A DNA stretch of 42,094 nucleotides, taken from NCBI GenBank assembly GCA_947484175.1, contig CANKOI010000032.1, positions 1 through 42,094 of the forward strand, read 5' to 3'. This DNA is from Deltaproteobacteria bacterium. Its GTDB lineage: Bacteria > Myxococcota_A > UBA796 > SXON01. Shown in pieces: positions 32,709 to 40,744 of the stretch. How positions within the stretch are numbered: the stretch's first letter is position 1; every line of letters starts with the position of its first letter. A program made the translations under genes and the position numbers. The notes beneath the pieces are model-generated. The model did not search any database and was not told the DNA's origin. It worked only from the letters and a program-made list of their open reading frames with translations.

Positions 32709-33363
32709 GGCTGCCGAAGCCCGTGAGCTCTTCTTTGAGCAGCGCTTCCACACCCATCTTCATGGTGAGGATCGACGACGGGCACGTGGAGCAGCTGCCC
32801 ACGAGGCGCACGTAAACGTCGTTGGCCTCGATGCGGATGAGCGTGATGTCGCCGCCATCGCCTTGCAGGGCGGGACGCACCATCTCGTCGAACAGCTCCT
32901 GTACCTGAGCCATCGAGAAGGCCGCGGGCCCAACGATGTCGTCGGCAGCGGGAGCGGCGGCGGTGGGCGCAGCCTCCACGGGGGCGGCCTCCGCCGCGGC
33001 GACCTTCTTGGCGCGAGGAGCCTTCTTCTTGGGCTTCGCGGGCGCGGCCTCGACGACGGGGGTCGCTTCAACAGCGGGCGCGGCCTCGACGACGGGCGCG
33101 GCCTCGACGACGGGTGCCGCCTCCGCGACGGGTGCCGCTTCCACGACCGGTGCCGCTTCCACGACCGGTGCCGCTTCCACGACCGGTGCCGCTACGGCGA
33201 CCGGCGCGGGGCGAGGAGGCTCCACCTTTACGGCGGGGGTGTCCTTCCACGCGGGCGGGGGGGCGGGGGGCGCTGCGGCGGGCCGCAGGTCGACGCCGAA
33301 CGCCCTCTTGAGGCCGGACTTGATTGCGGAACGGATCACCGAGGACCTCACCAGTGGAGTCAT
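32692..33363 (-). CDS. NifU C-terminal-domain protein with long Ala/Pro/Val repeat linker
   Basis: 223 residues. Residues about 150-223 are a NifU-like scaffold domain: [20 protein letters not shown], then [20 protein letters not shown] with the cluster-binding CxxC. It would bind a [4Fe-4S] cluster for delivery. Ahead of it are about nine hexads of the type AAPVVE (about residues 55-110), then a basic stretch [11 protein letters not shown]. The repeat resembles the flexible Ala/Pro linkers of lipoyl-bearing proteins and may let the domain swing. Its 3' end overlaps the convergent DUF1704 gene by 17 bp. Confidence 0.88.
   Translation of the reverse strand: MTPLVRSSVIRSAIKSGLKRAFGVDLRPAAAPPAPPPAWKDTPAVKVEPPRPAPVAVAAPVVEAAPVVEAAPVVEAAPVAEAAPVVEAAPVVEAAPAVEATPVVEAAPAKPKKKAPRAKKVAAAEAAPVEAAPTAAAPAADDIVGPAAFSMAQVQELFDEMVRPALQGDGGDITLIRIEANDVYVRLVGSCSTCPSSILTMKMGVEALLKEELTGFGSLIQVD
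33050..33205 (+). repeat. 18-bp imperfect tandem repeats encoding AAPVVE
   Basis: About nine units of the type GGTGCCGCTTCCACGACC (plus-strand reading), with a few point differences, encode the hexad linker of the NifU-domain protein. Three adjacent units are nearly identical, which suggests recent slippage. Confidence 0.75.
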
Positions 33364-33449
33364 TATAAGCCCGCCACGCCGATCCGCCGGTAGTCCGGCG
33401 CACCGTCGCGCGGGCGCCGGTTATCTTGGTGGGCTTTCCCTAGGACCGA

Positions 33450-33842
33450 ATGTCGCTTCCTCATGTTCGCATCGTCGCCGCCGAGGTGGAGGTGGATGGC
33501 GCGTTCCTCATCACCCAGCGCCGCCCCGAAGCGGAGCTGCCGCTGTTGTGGGAGTTCCCGGGCGGGCGGGTGCAGGAGGGGGAGAGCGATACGGAGGCCC
33601 TGCGGCGGTCCCTGCGGGATCGCCTCGGAGTTGACATCCAGCTCGGTCATCGGGTGCTCCACGTCACCCACGCCTACTCGGCCTACACCCTCGACATGGT
33701 GGTGTACCGCTGTGCGGTCGTGGGCGTGCCCAAGCCCCTGCGGGTGGCCGACGTGCGGTGGGTAAAGCCCGAAGCGTTCGGCGACTACCGATTCCCGGGC
33801 GCCGACCAGCAGACGGTCGACACGTTGCTTCGCGACGCTTGA
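33450..33842 (+). CDS. Nudix-fold protein with degraded Nudix box (MutT-like)
   Basis: 130 residues with AGGA before the ATG. The fold is MutT-like: VRIVAAEVEVDGAFLITQRR, LLWEFPGGRVQEGES, HAYSAYTLDMVVYRCAV, VRWVKPEAFGDYRFPGAD. The Nudix box G-x5-E-x7-REUxEExGU reads GRVQEGE followed by ALRRSLRDRLGV here: the RE Glu is Ser and the EE pair is Asp-Arg. These Glu residues carry the catalytic metal, so hydrolysis of an 8-oxo-dGTP-like substrate is doubtful and a binding role is more likely. It is followed by a terminator-like hairpin. Confidence 0.82.
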   Translation: MSLPHVRIVAAEVEVDGAFLITQRRPEAELPLLWEFPGGRVQEGESDTEALRRSLRDRLGVDIQLGHRVLHVTHAYSAYTLDMVVYRCAVVGVPKPLRVADVRWVKPEAFGDYRFPGADQQTVDTLLRDA

Positions 33843-33849
33843 TCTCAGA

Positions 33850-33874
33850 GGGGGAACCGCTTCGCAGTTCCCCC
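33850..33874 (+). terminator. Hairpin after the Nudix-fold gene
   Basis: GGGGGAAC and GTTCCCCC form an 8-bp stem, with GC/GC able to add two inner pairs around TTC. It starts 8 bp after the stop codon. There is no T run. Confidence 0.5.
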
Positions 33875-33888
33875 ACCCGCCGATCCAA

Positions 33889-34100
33889 GACCCATCCCCC
33901 TCCGAACGCGACACCTCTGGGACCCATCCCCCTTGGGGTGCGACAGTGGGCGTTCGTGGCGAGCCGCCACGGTGGTCTCGCCACGGACGAAGGCTCTCTA
34001 TTTTGAAGTGCCGTCGACGGTGATCGGCCCAGAGCGCGCGAGGTGTCGCATCGGAGGGGGGATGGGTAGGTGGGGTGTCGCACTGGCGGGGGGATGGGTC
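33889..34100. repeat. 212-bp nested inverted-repeat element (MITE/REP-like)
   Basis: Both ends carry two tandem copies of a motif of about 30 bp, (G/T)ACCCATCCCCC followed by GCGACA: plus-strand copies start at 33889 and 33921, and minus-strand copies span 34042-34068 and 34075-34100. The middle holds a second inverted pair, CGTGGCGAG (33955-33963) and CTCGCCACG (33977-33985), around another palindrome. No ORF is supported inside. It fills the 267-bp gap between two convergent genes. Confidence 0.65.
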
Positions 34101-34109
34101 ATCCCAACC

Positions 34110-35090
34110 TCACTTCGACTCTCGAAGCACCCGCGGCAACAACTTCCCAGGTACGGGCTCGCTCTCGTCGGTGTCGCCGGGCAGGTAGGCCACCACGCCC
34201 GAGGCCTTCGCGCGTTCCACGTGCAACACGGTCAGCTCGTCGGTGAGGCCGTCGGCCGAGCGCTGGACGACCCAAACCTGGGTGGGGCTGCGCCAGTACC
34301 AGGACTTGATCGAGTTGTCCCACGTGCCCTGTCCGCCCATCGACTTGAGGCGGCTGTGGAGGGAGAAGGCGTCGTTGTCGCCGGTCACGCGCACTCGGAA
34401 GCCATAGAGGCCGGAGTCGGCGTCGTAGCTGAACATCAGGAGGCAGGGAACGCCGAGGAAGCGGGCGTTGTCGTCGAAGCCGCGCGTGTAGTGCGTGGCG
34501 TTGCGGTGGCTGCTGCTTCGGGAGCCTTCCACGAGTTGCGACGGTGGCGCGCCGAAGCGGCTGCCGGCGATGCCGTTGAAGCGGTCTACCCCCGTGGCGG
34601 TGCCCACGGGCGCCCTCGCGAGAGTGACCGTGTACGTGGCGCGAAGAGCGGGCAACGAGCTGCCGCCGTGGTGGGCCAGCGGAGCGAAGAGCCCGTCGGC
34701 CGCGCTGACGAAGCAGGTGGCGAGTCCCGAGGCGGCGCCGCTCGCGCGCGCGCTGAGCTGCCCGCGAACCGAGGACGCCGCGACGGTCATCGTAGTGGTA
34801 GCCCCCACCACGTCGCCGGCCGCCAGCGCGCAGGTGGCCACGGTGGGCGCGAGATCGGCGAGGAGCGCGTCGAGGGACGCCAGATCGGAGCGGCGGTCCT
34901 TGTACCGCTCCGTGACGTACACCCAGGACTGATAGGCCGCCTGCGTGTCGTTGCTCGGGCTCGTCGGGAAGCCGCCCTCGTAGCTGTCTCCTTTACGGGA
35001 GTAGCTCAGGCCGTCGGCGACCGTGTCTACCCGCTCGGGGGGCGGTTCAAGCTTTTCTTTCGCCAGGCACAGGGCCACCAGCATCAGCAC
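34110..35090 (-). CDS. Secreted hypothetical protein
   Basis: 326 residues. The N terminus MLMLVALCLAKEKLEPPPER is a short signal-like stretch. The middle has a helical Ala-rich region (LASLDALLADLAPTVATCAL, then AAGDVVGATTTMTVAASSVR) and the C-terminal part is beta-rich (FSYDADSGLYGFRVRVTGD, then WDNSIKSWYWRSPTQVWVVQ). I recognise no family. It is probably periplasmic. Its stop lies 10 bp from the edge of the 212-bp repeat element, and its start is 10 bp before... the stop of the fatty acid hydroxylase gene that precedes it on this strand, which suggests co-transcription. Confidence 0.65.
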   Translation of the reverse strand: MLMLVALCLAKEKLEPPPERVDTVADGLSYSRKGDSYEGGFPTSPSNDTQAAYQSWVYVTERYKDRRSDLASLDALLADLAPTVATCALAAGDVVGATTTMTVAASSVRGQLSARASGAASGLATCFVSAADGLFAPLAHHGGSSLPALRATYTVTLARAPVGTATGVDRFNGIAGSRFGAPPSQLVEGSRSSSHRNATHYTRGFDDNARFLGVPCLLMFSYDADSGLYGFRVRVTGDNDAFSLHSRLKSMGGQGTWDNSIKSWYWRSPTQVWVVQRSADGLTDELTVLHVERAKASGVVAYLPGDTDESEPVPGKLLPRVLRESK

Positions 35091-35100
35091 GCGACAGCCC

Positions 35101-35700
35101 TCAGGCGTAGGTGCGGAACACGTGGTCCCAGAGGGTGGTGGACACGCCGAACTTCCGCTCCACCTTGTTGTGGTGGTGGTTCATGTGGTGCGCACGCAAC
35201 TTCTTGAACCAAGGGCCGGAGACGGCGCCGTGATGCACGTAGTAGTGTGTCATGTCGTAAGCCATGTAGCCTGCGATCTTGCCCGCCATGAAGGGGAAGA
35301 CCCACGCCCCCATGAGCGCGTACCACAGGCCGTAGAACCCGGCGGCCAACACCGCCGCGGCGGCCGGCGGCATCACGAGCCGAAAGCGGTCGTTGATGTA
35401 CTCGTGGTGCACGCCGTGCAGGAAGAAATGGAAGCGCTCGCCCCAGGAGCCCTTCGGCACCCAGTGGAACAAGGTGCGGTGCAGCCAGTACTCGCTGAAC
35501 GTCCACACAAAAAGGCCGGCGCCGGCCGCGCCGAGCGAAGGAAGCAGCGCAAGGTTCAACGCCGACATGCCGTAGGCGAACGAGGCCACGACCACCGGCA
35601 CCCACACCAATGGCACCATGTACCAAGGAACCCGCGAGAAACCGTCGAGAAACTTGTTCTCGAACATCGGGGGCGATTCGGGGGTGGAAGGGAAGAACAT
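35101..35700 (-). CDS. Fatty acid hydroxylase / sterol desaturase family protein
   Basis: 199 residues; an alternative ATG at 35667 would remove 11. The di-iron histidine boxes are all present: HRTLFH, HGVHHEYIND, HYYVHH and HHMNHHHN, between hydrophobic segments (VPLVWVPVVVASFAYG, PAAAAVLAAGFYGLWYALMG). This is the pattern of fatty acid 2-hydroxylases, which hydroxylate sphingolipid or ceramide-type acyl chains. It is an integral membrane enzyme. The gene lies between a phosphatidylserine decarboxylase and a secreted unknown protein, all on the minus strand. Its 3' end overlaps the start of the next gene by none and is 10 bp from it. Confidence 0.9.
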   Translation of the reverse strand: MFFPSTPESPPMFENKFLDGFSRVPWYMVPLVWVPVVVASFAYGMSALNLALLPSLGAAGAGLFVWTFSEYWLHRTLFHWVPKGSWGERFHFFLHGVHHEYINDRFRLVMPPAAAAVLAAGFYGLWYALMGAWVFPFMAGKIAGYMAYDMTHYYVHHGAVSGPWFKKLRAHHMNHHHNKVERKFGVSTTLWDHVFRTYA

Positions 35701-35730
35701 CGGCGGTGCCTATCCGAGAACGTCGCGCTG

Positions 35731-36582
35731 TCAAACTGCGGCGTTTTGCTCGGGCCGTGCGCGCCCGATCCGCTCGCCAAAACGTACGGCTTCGCCGGGC
35801 TTTACGGTCCACTCTGCCGAGCCGGGCGGGAAGAGCAGCACCACGGTGGAGCCCATCTCGAAGCGCCCCACTTCCGCCCCCGCTGCGAGGGCCGGCGCAG
35901 GAAGGAGCGCCTTCTCGATCGTGTCGTTCCCGCCAGCGTTGGTGACGATGTCGTCGTACACCACGCGCATCCGGCCCACGCCGAACGCGCCCACCATCAC
36001 CAGCGCCACCTCTCCGAACGTGGTCCGCAACATCGTGGTGAGTCGTTCGTTACGCGAGAACAGGAAGGGAATTCGTTGGGTCGCCGCGGGGAACACCGGC
36101 CAGAGGGCGCCGGGCACATACTGAAAGCGGTCCACTTCGCCGGCGCAGGGGGTGTGCACGCGGTGGTAATCCCGCGGCGAGAGGTAGATCACGGCGTAGG
36201 CGCCGCCTTCGTAGCCCTCCTTTCCTGCCAGCAGCTCTCGTGCGGAGAAGTGCTGAGTATCGCTCTGGGGGATTCGGTCGTCGGTAACGACGCCGCAGGC
36301 GTACACCTTGCCGTCGGCGGGGCTGAGGATCGCGTCGGCGTCCGGACAGATGGGGCGGGAGCCCGTCACCAGCGCGCGGGTGAAGAAGGCCACGAGAGAG
36401 GGGTAGGCGGAGAGCGGCTCGGCGGCCTCGGCGAGGTTCACGTTGTACTTCCACACGTACCAACGGAGCAGCAACGACAGCAGGGGTCGGGGCAGCTCCG
36501 TGCGTGCCAGCGCGCCCATCCACCCCGACGCCGTGCGCTTCGGCACCAGCGAAAGCGCGGAAACGATCAGCGCGTCCTTCAT
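35731..36582 (-). CDS. psd: Phosphatidylserine decarboxylase
   Basis: 283 residues. Signatures: ILSPADGKVYACGVV, AVIYLSPRDYHRVHTPCAGE (catalytic His), LFSRNERLTTML, and the self-cleavage site in GRFEMGSTVVLLFPPGS, where Gly-Ser is cut to form the pyruvoyl group. The usual LGST is MGST here, which keeps the critical Gly-Ser-Thr. It makes phosphatidylethanolamine at the inner membrane. It is followed 30 bp later by the fatty acid hydroxylase gene on the same strand and diverges from the RsmB-like gene. Confidence 0.95.
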   Translation of the reverse strand: MKDALIVSALSLVPKRTASGWMGALARTELPRPLLSLLLRWYVWKYNVNLAEAAEPLSAYPSLVAFFTRALVTGSRPICPDADAILSPADGKVYACGVVTDDRIPQSDTQHFSARELLAGKEGYEGGAYAVIYLSPRDYHRVHTPCAGEVDRFQYVPGALWPVFPAATQRIPFLFSRNERLTTMLRTTFGEVALVMVGAFGVGRMRVVYDDIVTNAGGNDTIEKALLPAPALAAGAEVGRFEMGSTVVLLFPPGSAEWTVKPGEAVRFGERIGRARPEQNAAV

Positions 36583-36620
36583 CGCGGCGTGGCTAACTCG
36601 CCGGTTACGCGGCGGCCGTC

Positions 36621-37634
36621 ATGCCTGTGTGGTCTTGCGCGCTCCCTGTCCCTGAACCCCCGAGCCCCCGGGTGTGGCGGGTCGTGGAGCGGGTGTGGGC
36701 CAACATGGTGGCGAATCGGGCGATGGCGGGGCCTACGCTCTCGCGGGCGCTGCGCGAAGAGCGCAGCCTCGGCAGCAAGGAGCGCCCGGTGGCTGGCGAT
36801 GTGCTCACCGGGCTGGTGCGCCACCAGCGGGCGCTGGCCCGCCTCGACGCCGACCCGCTTGTCGCGTGGTTGCGGCTCTGTCACGATGGTGTTCCCGACC
36901 TGCCGGAGCCCGAACACCCCTTCGCGGTGGCCACCTCCGTGCCCGACGCCCTCGCCGCGGAATGGTGGGAGCGCCTCGGCCCGGAAGCCGCCGTGGCGTT
37001 GGCCCGCACCCTCGCCGGCCGGGCTCCCGTGTGGCTGAGGGCCTTGCATCCCGACGCTACCGTTCCCGTGGCCCACACCCGCGAAGGCGCCGCGATCCGC
37101 CTCGACGCGCGCGCGAACGTGAACCTGTTCGACGACTTCCGGGCGGGCCGCCTCGAGGTGCAGGACCTCGGTAGCCAGCGCATCGCCGAGGCTGCGTTTT
37201 TGGGGGAGGGCTCTCGCGTCCTCGACCTGTGCGCGGGGGCCGGAGGAAAGTCGCTCACCCTCGCCGCGATGGGCGCAACGGTGACGGCCTGGGACATCCG
37301 CCCCGCCGCCCTCCACGAGCTGGCCGACCGTGCCCGCCGCGCGCGGCTGCCCATCGTGATCGCCGAGCCGCACGGCACCTACGATTGTGTGCTCGTGGAT
37401 GCGCCGTGCAGCGGCTCCGGGGTGCTGCGCCGCCACCCCGAAAACCGGTGGAAGTGGCGGTGGCCCACCGACACGCAGCGCGAACTGCTGCGCCGGGCTC
37501 GGCAGCTTGGGGGGCGTGTCGTGTACGCCACCTGCTCGCTCGCGCGGGCGGAGAACGAAGAGATCGCCGGGGCCGGCACCACCCTCTGGCCCGAGGAGGG
37601 CGGCAGCGAGGGCTATTTCTGGTCGGTTTCCTGA
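36621..37634 (+). CDS. RsmB/NOP2-family RNA (cytosine-5) methyltransferase
   Basis: 337 residues. An N-terminal helical domain (TLSRALREERSLGSKERPVA) resembles the NusB-like part of RsmB in reduced form. The methyltransferase has the SAM loop VLDLCAGAGGKSLTLAAMGA, motif IV VDAPCSGSGVLRRHPENRWK (catalytic Cys after Pro) and motif VI VVYATCSLARAENEE (second Cys). It should methylate C5 of a cytosine in rRNA. At 337 residues it is shorter than E. coli RsmB (429), so its exact target is open. Its end overlaps the convergent arginase-family gene by 22 bp. Confidence 0.9.
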   Translation: MPVWSCALPVPEPPSPRVWRVVERVWANMVANRAMAGPTLSRALREERSLGSKERPVAGDVLTGLVRHQRALARLDADPLVAWLRLCHDGVPDLPEPEHPFAVATSVPDALAAEWWERLGPEAAVALARTLAGRAPVWLRALHPDATVPVAHTREGAAIRLDARANVNLFDDFRAGRLEVQDLGSQRIAEAAFLGEGSRVLDLCAGAGGKSLTLAAMGATVTAWDIRPAALHELADRARRARLPIVIAEPHGTYDCVLVDAPCSGSGVLRRHPENRWKWRWPTDTQRELLRRARQLGGRVVYATCSLARAENEEIAGAGTTLWPEEGGSEGYFWSVS

Positions 37635-38614
37635 CTGCGCAGCATGGCCCCGCAGAGCTTGTAGAAGAGGCGTGCAGCCACGTTGCCGTCCCACTCGTCG
37701 TCCCCGATCTCGTTCACGTCGAAGCCGACGATGCGTCGTTCTTCGGCAAGGGTGGAAATGAGCGTGAGGGTCTGGTTCCAGTCGAGGCCACCCGGCACAG
37801 GGGTGCCGGTGGCGGGGCAGAGGGAGGGTTGAAGGCCGTCTACATCGAAGCTGACGTGCACCTCCTCGGGGAGGGCGCGCACGATCTGCTCGCAGATGCG
37901 CAGCCACGTTTCCCCGCCCGCGAGGCGGCGCCCCGTTTCTACGTCGAAGAAGGTCGCAATGCGCGCGTCGGTGCGGATGCGCTCCAACTCGGCGGCTCCG
38001 AAGTCCCGAATTCCCACCTGCACCAGCGTTGATACACCCGGAATGTACCGCAACACATTATCCATGATGCTGGCGTGTGAGAACGAAAATCCTTCGTAGG
38101 CCACCCGCAGGTCGGCGTGGGCATCGATGTGCAGGATGCCCACGCCGGGGTGCCGCTCTGCAACGGCGCGGATGAGGCCGAACGGGGAAGCGTGGTCGCC
38201 GCCGAGCAGCGCCGGCAGTCGGCCCTCGCGCAACATCCCGGCGGCGGCCGTGTACACCGCTTCGTTCACGGCCTCCGAGAGCCGGTTCACGCGCTCGGCG
38301 GCTTCGGGGGAGCGCCCGCCGCTGGAGATCACCTCGAGGGCGTCGACCTCCGCGGCCTCGTCCCAAGCGGCGATTCGGGGGTCCACTGGCTCCAGCCAGA
38401 TGCCGGCTTGCCACACCTCGCCGTATTCGAGGTCGAGGAGGTCCACTTGACGGCTCGCGGCCACCGTGGCGGCTGGCCCGCCCCGCGTGCCGCGCCGGTA
38501 GCTGGTGGTGGCTTGCCAGGGCACGGCCTGAACGTGGATGCGCGAGGTTTCGGCCGTACACCGCAGGCCGTAGAGGCCGTCACCATCGGCGGGAGCGTCG
38601 GGGTCAAAAGACAT
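37613..38614 (-). CDS. Arginase/agmatinase/formiminoglutamase-family ureohydrolase
   Basis: 333 residues from the ATG at 38614, which has GGGAG upstream; the frame extends further but without similarity. Manganese-site motifs are complete: ALLGGDHASPFG, LHIDAHADLR (DAHxD), and SFDVDGLQPSLCPATGTPVP (DVDxxDP-type, with Gln-Pro at the end), and EIGDDEWDG. It hydrolyses a guanidino or similar group. The form GLQPSLCPATGTP suits the formiminoglutamase/agmatinase side, but the substrate cannot be fixed. The gene diverges from a TPR protein gene, with the two starts overlapping or nearly so. Confidence 0.9.
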   Translation of the reverse strand: MSFDPDAPADGDGLYGLRCTAETSRIHVQAVPWQATTSYRRGTRGGPAATVAASRQVDLLDLEYGEVWQAGIWLEPVDPRIAAWDEAAEVDALEVISSGGRSPEAAERVNRLSEAVNEAVYTAAAGMLREGRLPALLGGDHASPFGLIRAVAERHPGVGILHIDAHADLRVAYEGFSFSHASIMDNVLRYIPGVSTLVQVGIRDFGAAELERIRTDARIATFFDVETGRRLAGGETWLRICEQIVRALPEEVHVSFDVDGLQPSLCPATGTPVPGGLDWNQTLTLISTLAEERRIVGFDVNEIGDDEWDGNVAARLFYKLCGAMLRSQETDQK

Positions 38615-38629
38615 GCGCTCCCGATATTG

Positions 38630-38635
38630 TATACT
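38630..38635 (+). promoter_or_regulatory. Possible -10 element for the TPR protein gene
   Basis: TATACT lies 8 bp before the GTG at 38643. If used, transcription would begin at or next to the start codon, giving a leaderless or near-leaderless message. No clear -35 is seen. Confidence 0.3.
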
Positions 38636-38642
38636 TCTGCGC

Positions 38643-39365
38643 GTGACGACCCTCCTCTCCCTCTGTTTCGTATTCGCCGCTGCCGCCAAGAAGCCGCCCC
38701 CGATTCCGGAGGCCGCCTGGAAGCCCGGGGAGGCCGCCTCGGCCGCCTCCAAGGCGGGGAACGGCGCGACCTACGCGCCCGACTGGCCTCTCTCGGAAGC
38801 GTCGTTCCGCGAGGCGTTGGCCGTCGAGCCGAATTGCGGCATGGCGCAGCTCGGGCTCGGCCGCGCGCTGGTGATGCAGAGCCGCGTGGCCGAGGCCTTG
38901 GTGCCGCTGTCGCAGGCGAGCAGGGCATTCCCGGAGCAGCTGGATACCCACGTGTGGTACGCCCGCGCGCTTTTTGAGGCCGGGCTGCCTGCCGAGGCGG
39001 TGGTGGAGGCGAAGGCGGCCCTCACGCTGAAGCCGGGCAGCGTGGAGGCCCAGACGGTGGCGCAGCGCGCCCTTCGTGCCGAAAAACGGTACGCCGAGGC
39101 ACACGAGATGGTGGCCGCCGCCCGGGGGGTCGCCAACGCCGTGGCGTGGGACTGTTTTGACGGCGTGGTGTACGCGCTCGAAGATCGCTTGGGTGAAGCG
39201 ACCAAGACGAGCAGCCGATGCTCGGGCTCCCCCGACCCCGAGCTGTACCGGGAGTTGACGACGGCAATCATGGAGGCCGTGGCGCGTGCCGAGGCCGCCG
39301 CGCCGCCGCCTGAGCCCGAGCCGCCGGCCGTGGCTCCCGTCGCGCCGAAAAAACGCAGCAAGTAG
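38643..39365 (+). CDS. Secreted TPR-repeat protein
   Basis: 240 residues from a GTG at 38643; an ATG at 38613 would add ten residues (MRSRYCILLR) and overlap the divergent start. The GTG start gives a clean signal, MTTLLSLCFVFAAAA. TPR-like repeats follow (SEASFREALAVEPNCGMAQL, GLGRALVMQSRVAEALVPLS, THVWYARALFEAGLPAEAVV, EAKAALTLKPGSVEAQTVAQ). A Pro-rich tail ends in KKRSK. It is a probable periplasmic scaffold with no identified partner. Confidence 0.75.
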   Translation: MTTLLSLCFVFAAAAKKPPPIPEAAWKPGEAASAASKAGNGATYAPDWPLSEASFREALAVEPNCGMAQLGLGRALVMQSRVAEALVPLSQASRAFPEQLDTHVWYARALFEAGLPAEAVVEAKAALTLKPGSVEAQTVAQRALRAEKRYAEAHEMVAAARGVANAVAWDCFDGVVYALEDRLGEATKTSSRCSGSPDPELYRELTTAIMEAVARAEAAAPPPEPEPPAVAPVAPKKRSK

Positions 39366-39380
39366 CGCCCCGGCCGCTGA

Positions 39381-40694
39381 TTAGCGGAGGCGAACCTGCC
39401 CGGGCAGGGAGTCATGCGGCTCGCCGTACCCGAAGGCCGTGCCCAACGGCCCGGAGATGCTCGCACGCAGCGTGCCGTCGGGGCCGAAGTCGTCGATGAT
39501 GCCGACGGACGACCATGTCACCAGCATCGATCCGTCGTCGCGGGTGTTCACGTCGCCTAAGGCGAAGTCGTACACCGGGGGCTCGTGGAACCACTCGCCG
39601 GTGAAGGTGGCGGTCTTCGCCTCGTGGTCGAGCTGGTACTCCACGATGCGGGAGTTCAGGTCGACGTCGCGGTTGTCGTGAATCCGCACCTTGTCGCCGC
39701 TGAGCGAGATGTGGTGGGGACCGATCAGGCCGGGGTCGTTCACGAAAGTGAAGTCGCTCTGGCTGCCCCCGATGATGAGTTGCACGGCGCTGGTGGGCCG
39801 ATCGAGCGCCAAAAGGCAGTCGTCGTTCTGCACCGTCCACCAGTACCAGTCCCGTTCGCTGTCGTAGGTGATCGTGTTCACATGGGGGCCGAGGAACTCC
39901 GACTCGGGGGTCACTCCGTCGGGCCAGGTTTCCGCGCCGTCCCACACCACCGACGAGGAGCCGTCGGGCGCGATCTCCAACAGTGCTCCCCCGAGGCGCG
40001 GTTTTCCGTCGGCGATCACCCGCGTGGTCGCGAGCGTGCCGATCGTGCCGTCGGGCAGGAAAACGAAGTCGTGGGTGACGTGCAGGTCCTCGGCGAACCG
40101 CCGCTCCTCGGCGGAGCTCCAGTCCACGTCGGAGAGGTACTGCTCGCCGGAGCCCACGCCGGGCGCCCGGATGAAAGTGACCCCGAGTTGGTCGGGGCGC
40201 AGCCGCACGCGTGACAGCGACGACTCGCCGGAGGCCACGTGGTACCACGCCACGTTTCCGCGCTCATCCAAGATCATCGCCACGTTCACCACGCCCAGGG
40301 CGCTCGTGAAGTTGTAGCCCGTCCACCCCGGCTCGCCGGTGAGCTGGAGGACCGGCACCTGGCTGGGGAAGCCGCCCGTGGTGAACGGGGCTTCGTCGAG
40401 CTCATCGCCGCCCTCGGTGACCACTCGGGCTGTGAGCGTGCTCGACGCCGGGAGCGCCAGCAGCCGCGTGGAGACTCGCTTGGTGCCCGGCTCCGTCCAG
40501 TCGGTTGCCAACAGCGCGCCGTCGTCGTCCGCCACCTCCACTCGGGTGCGCTCGATGTCGTTTGGGACGAAGCTGAACTCCGCGACCGTGACGACATCCT
40601 CCGAGGGGGTCACCGTCAGATCGCCCCCCGCCGCATCGACAACCGTGTCGCAGCCAACGAGGGCCCAAGCTAGTGCTGTACGGACGGAGGGCAT
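39381..40694 (-). CDS. Arylsulfotransferase (ASST)-like lipoprotein
   Basis: 437 residues from the ATG at 40694 (an ATG at 40715 is also possible). The signal SVRTALAWALVGCDTVV ends in a lipobox-like VGC. After an N-terminal beta domain (about residues 20-110) comes a beta-propeller of the ASST type: LHVTHDFVFLPDGTIGTLAT, GPHVNTITYDSERDWYWWTV, LIGPHHISLSGDKVRIHDN. These His-bearing blade motifs are the family's hallmark. It may transfer sulfate between phenolic compounds or only have the fold. It is located at the envelope and diverges from the lipid kinase gene. Confidence 0.75.
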   Translation of the reverse strand: MPSVRTALAWALVGCDTVVDAAGGDLTVTPSEDVVTVAEFSFVPNDIERTRVEVADDDGALLATDWTEPGTKRVSTRLLALPASSTLTARVVTEGGDELDEAPFTTGGFPSQVPVLQLTGEPGWTGYNFTSALGVVNVAMILDERGNVAWYHVASGESSLSRVRLRPDQLGVTFIRAPGVGSGEQYLSDVDWSSAEERRFAEDLHVTHDFVFLPDGTIGTLATTRVIADGKPRLGGALLEIAPDGSSSVVWDGAETWPDGVTPESEFLGPHVNTITYDSERDWYWWTVQNDDCLLALDRPTSAVQLIIGGSQSDFTFVNDPGLIGPHHISLSGDKVRIHDNRDVDLNSRIVEYQLDHEAKTATFTGEWFHEPPVYDFALGDVNTRDDGSMLVTWSSVGIIDDFGPDGTLRASISGPLGTAFGYGEPHDSLPGQVRLR

Positions 40695-40744
40695 AGGGGA
40701 TGTTGCATACCCCACGCTGCGGCTCTTCGCGATAAACCGGCCGG

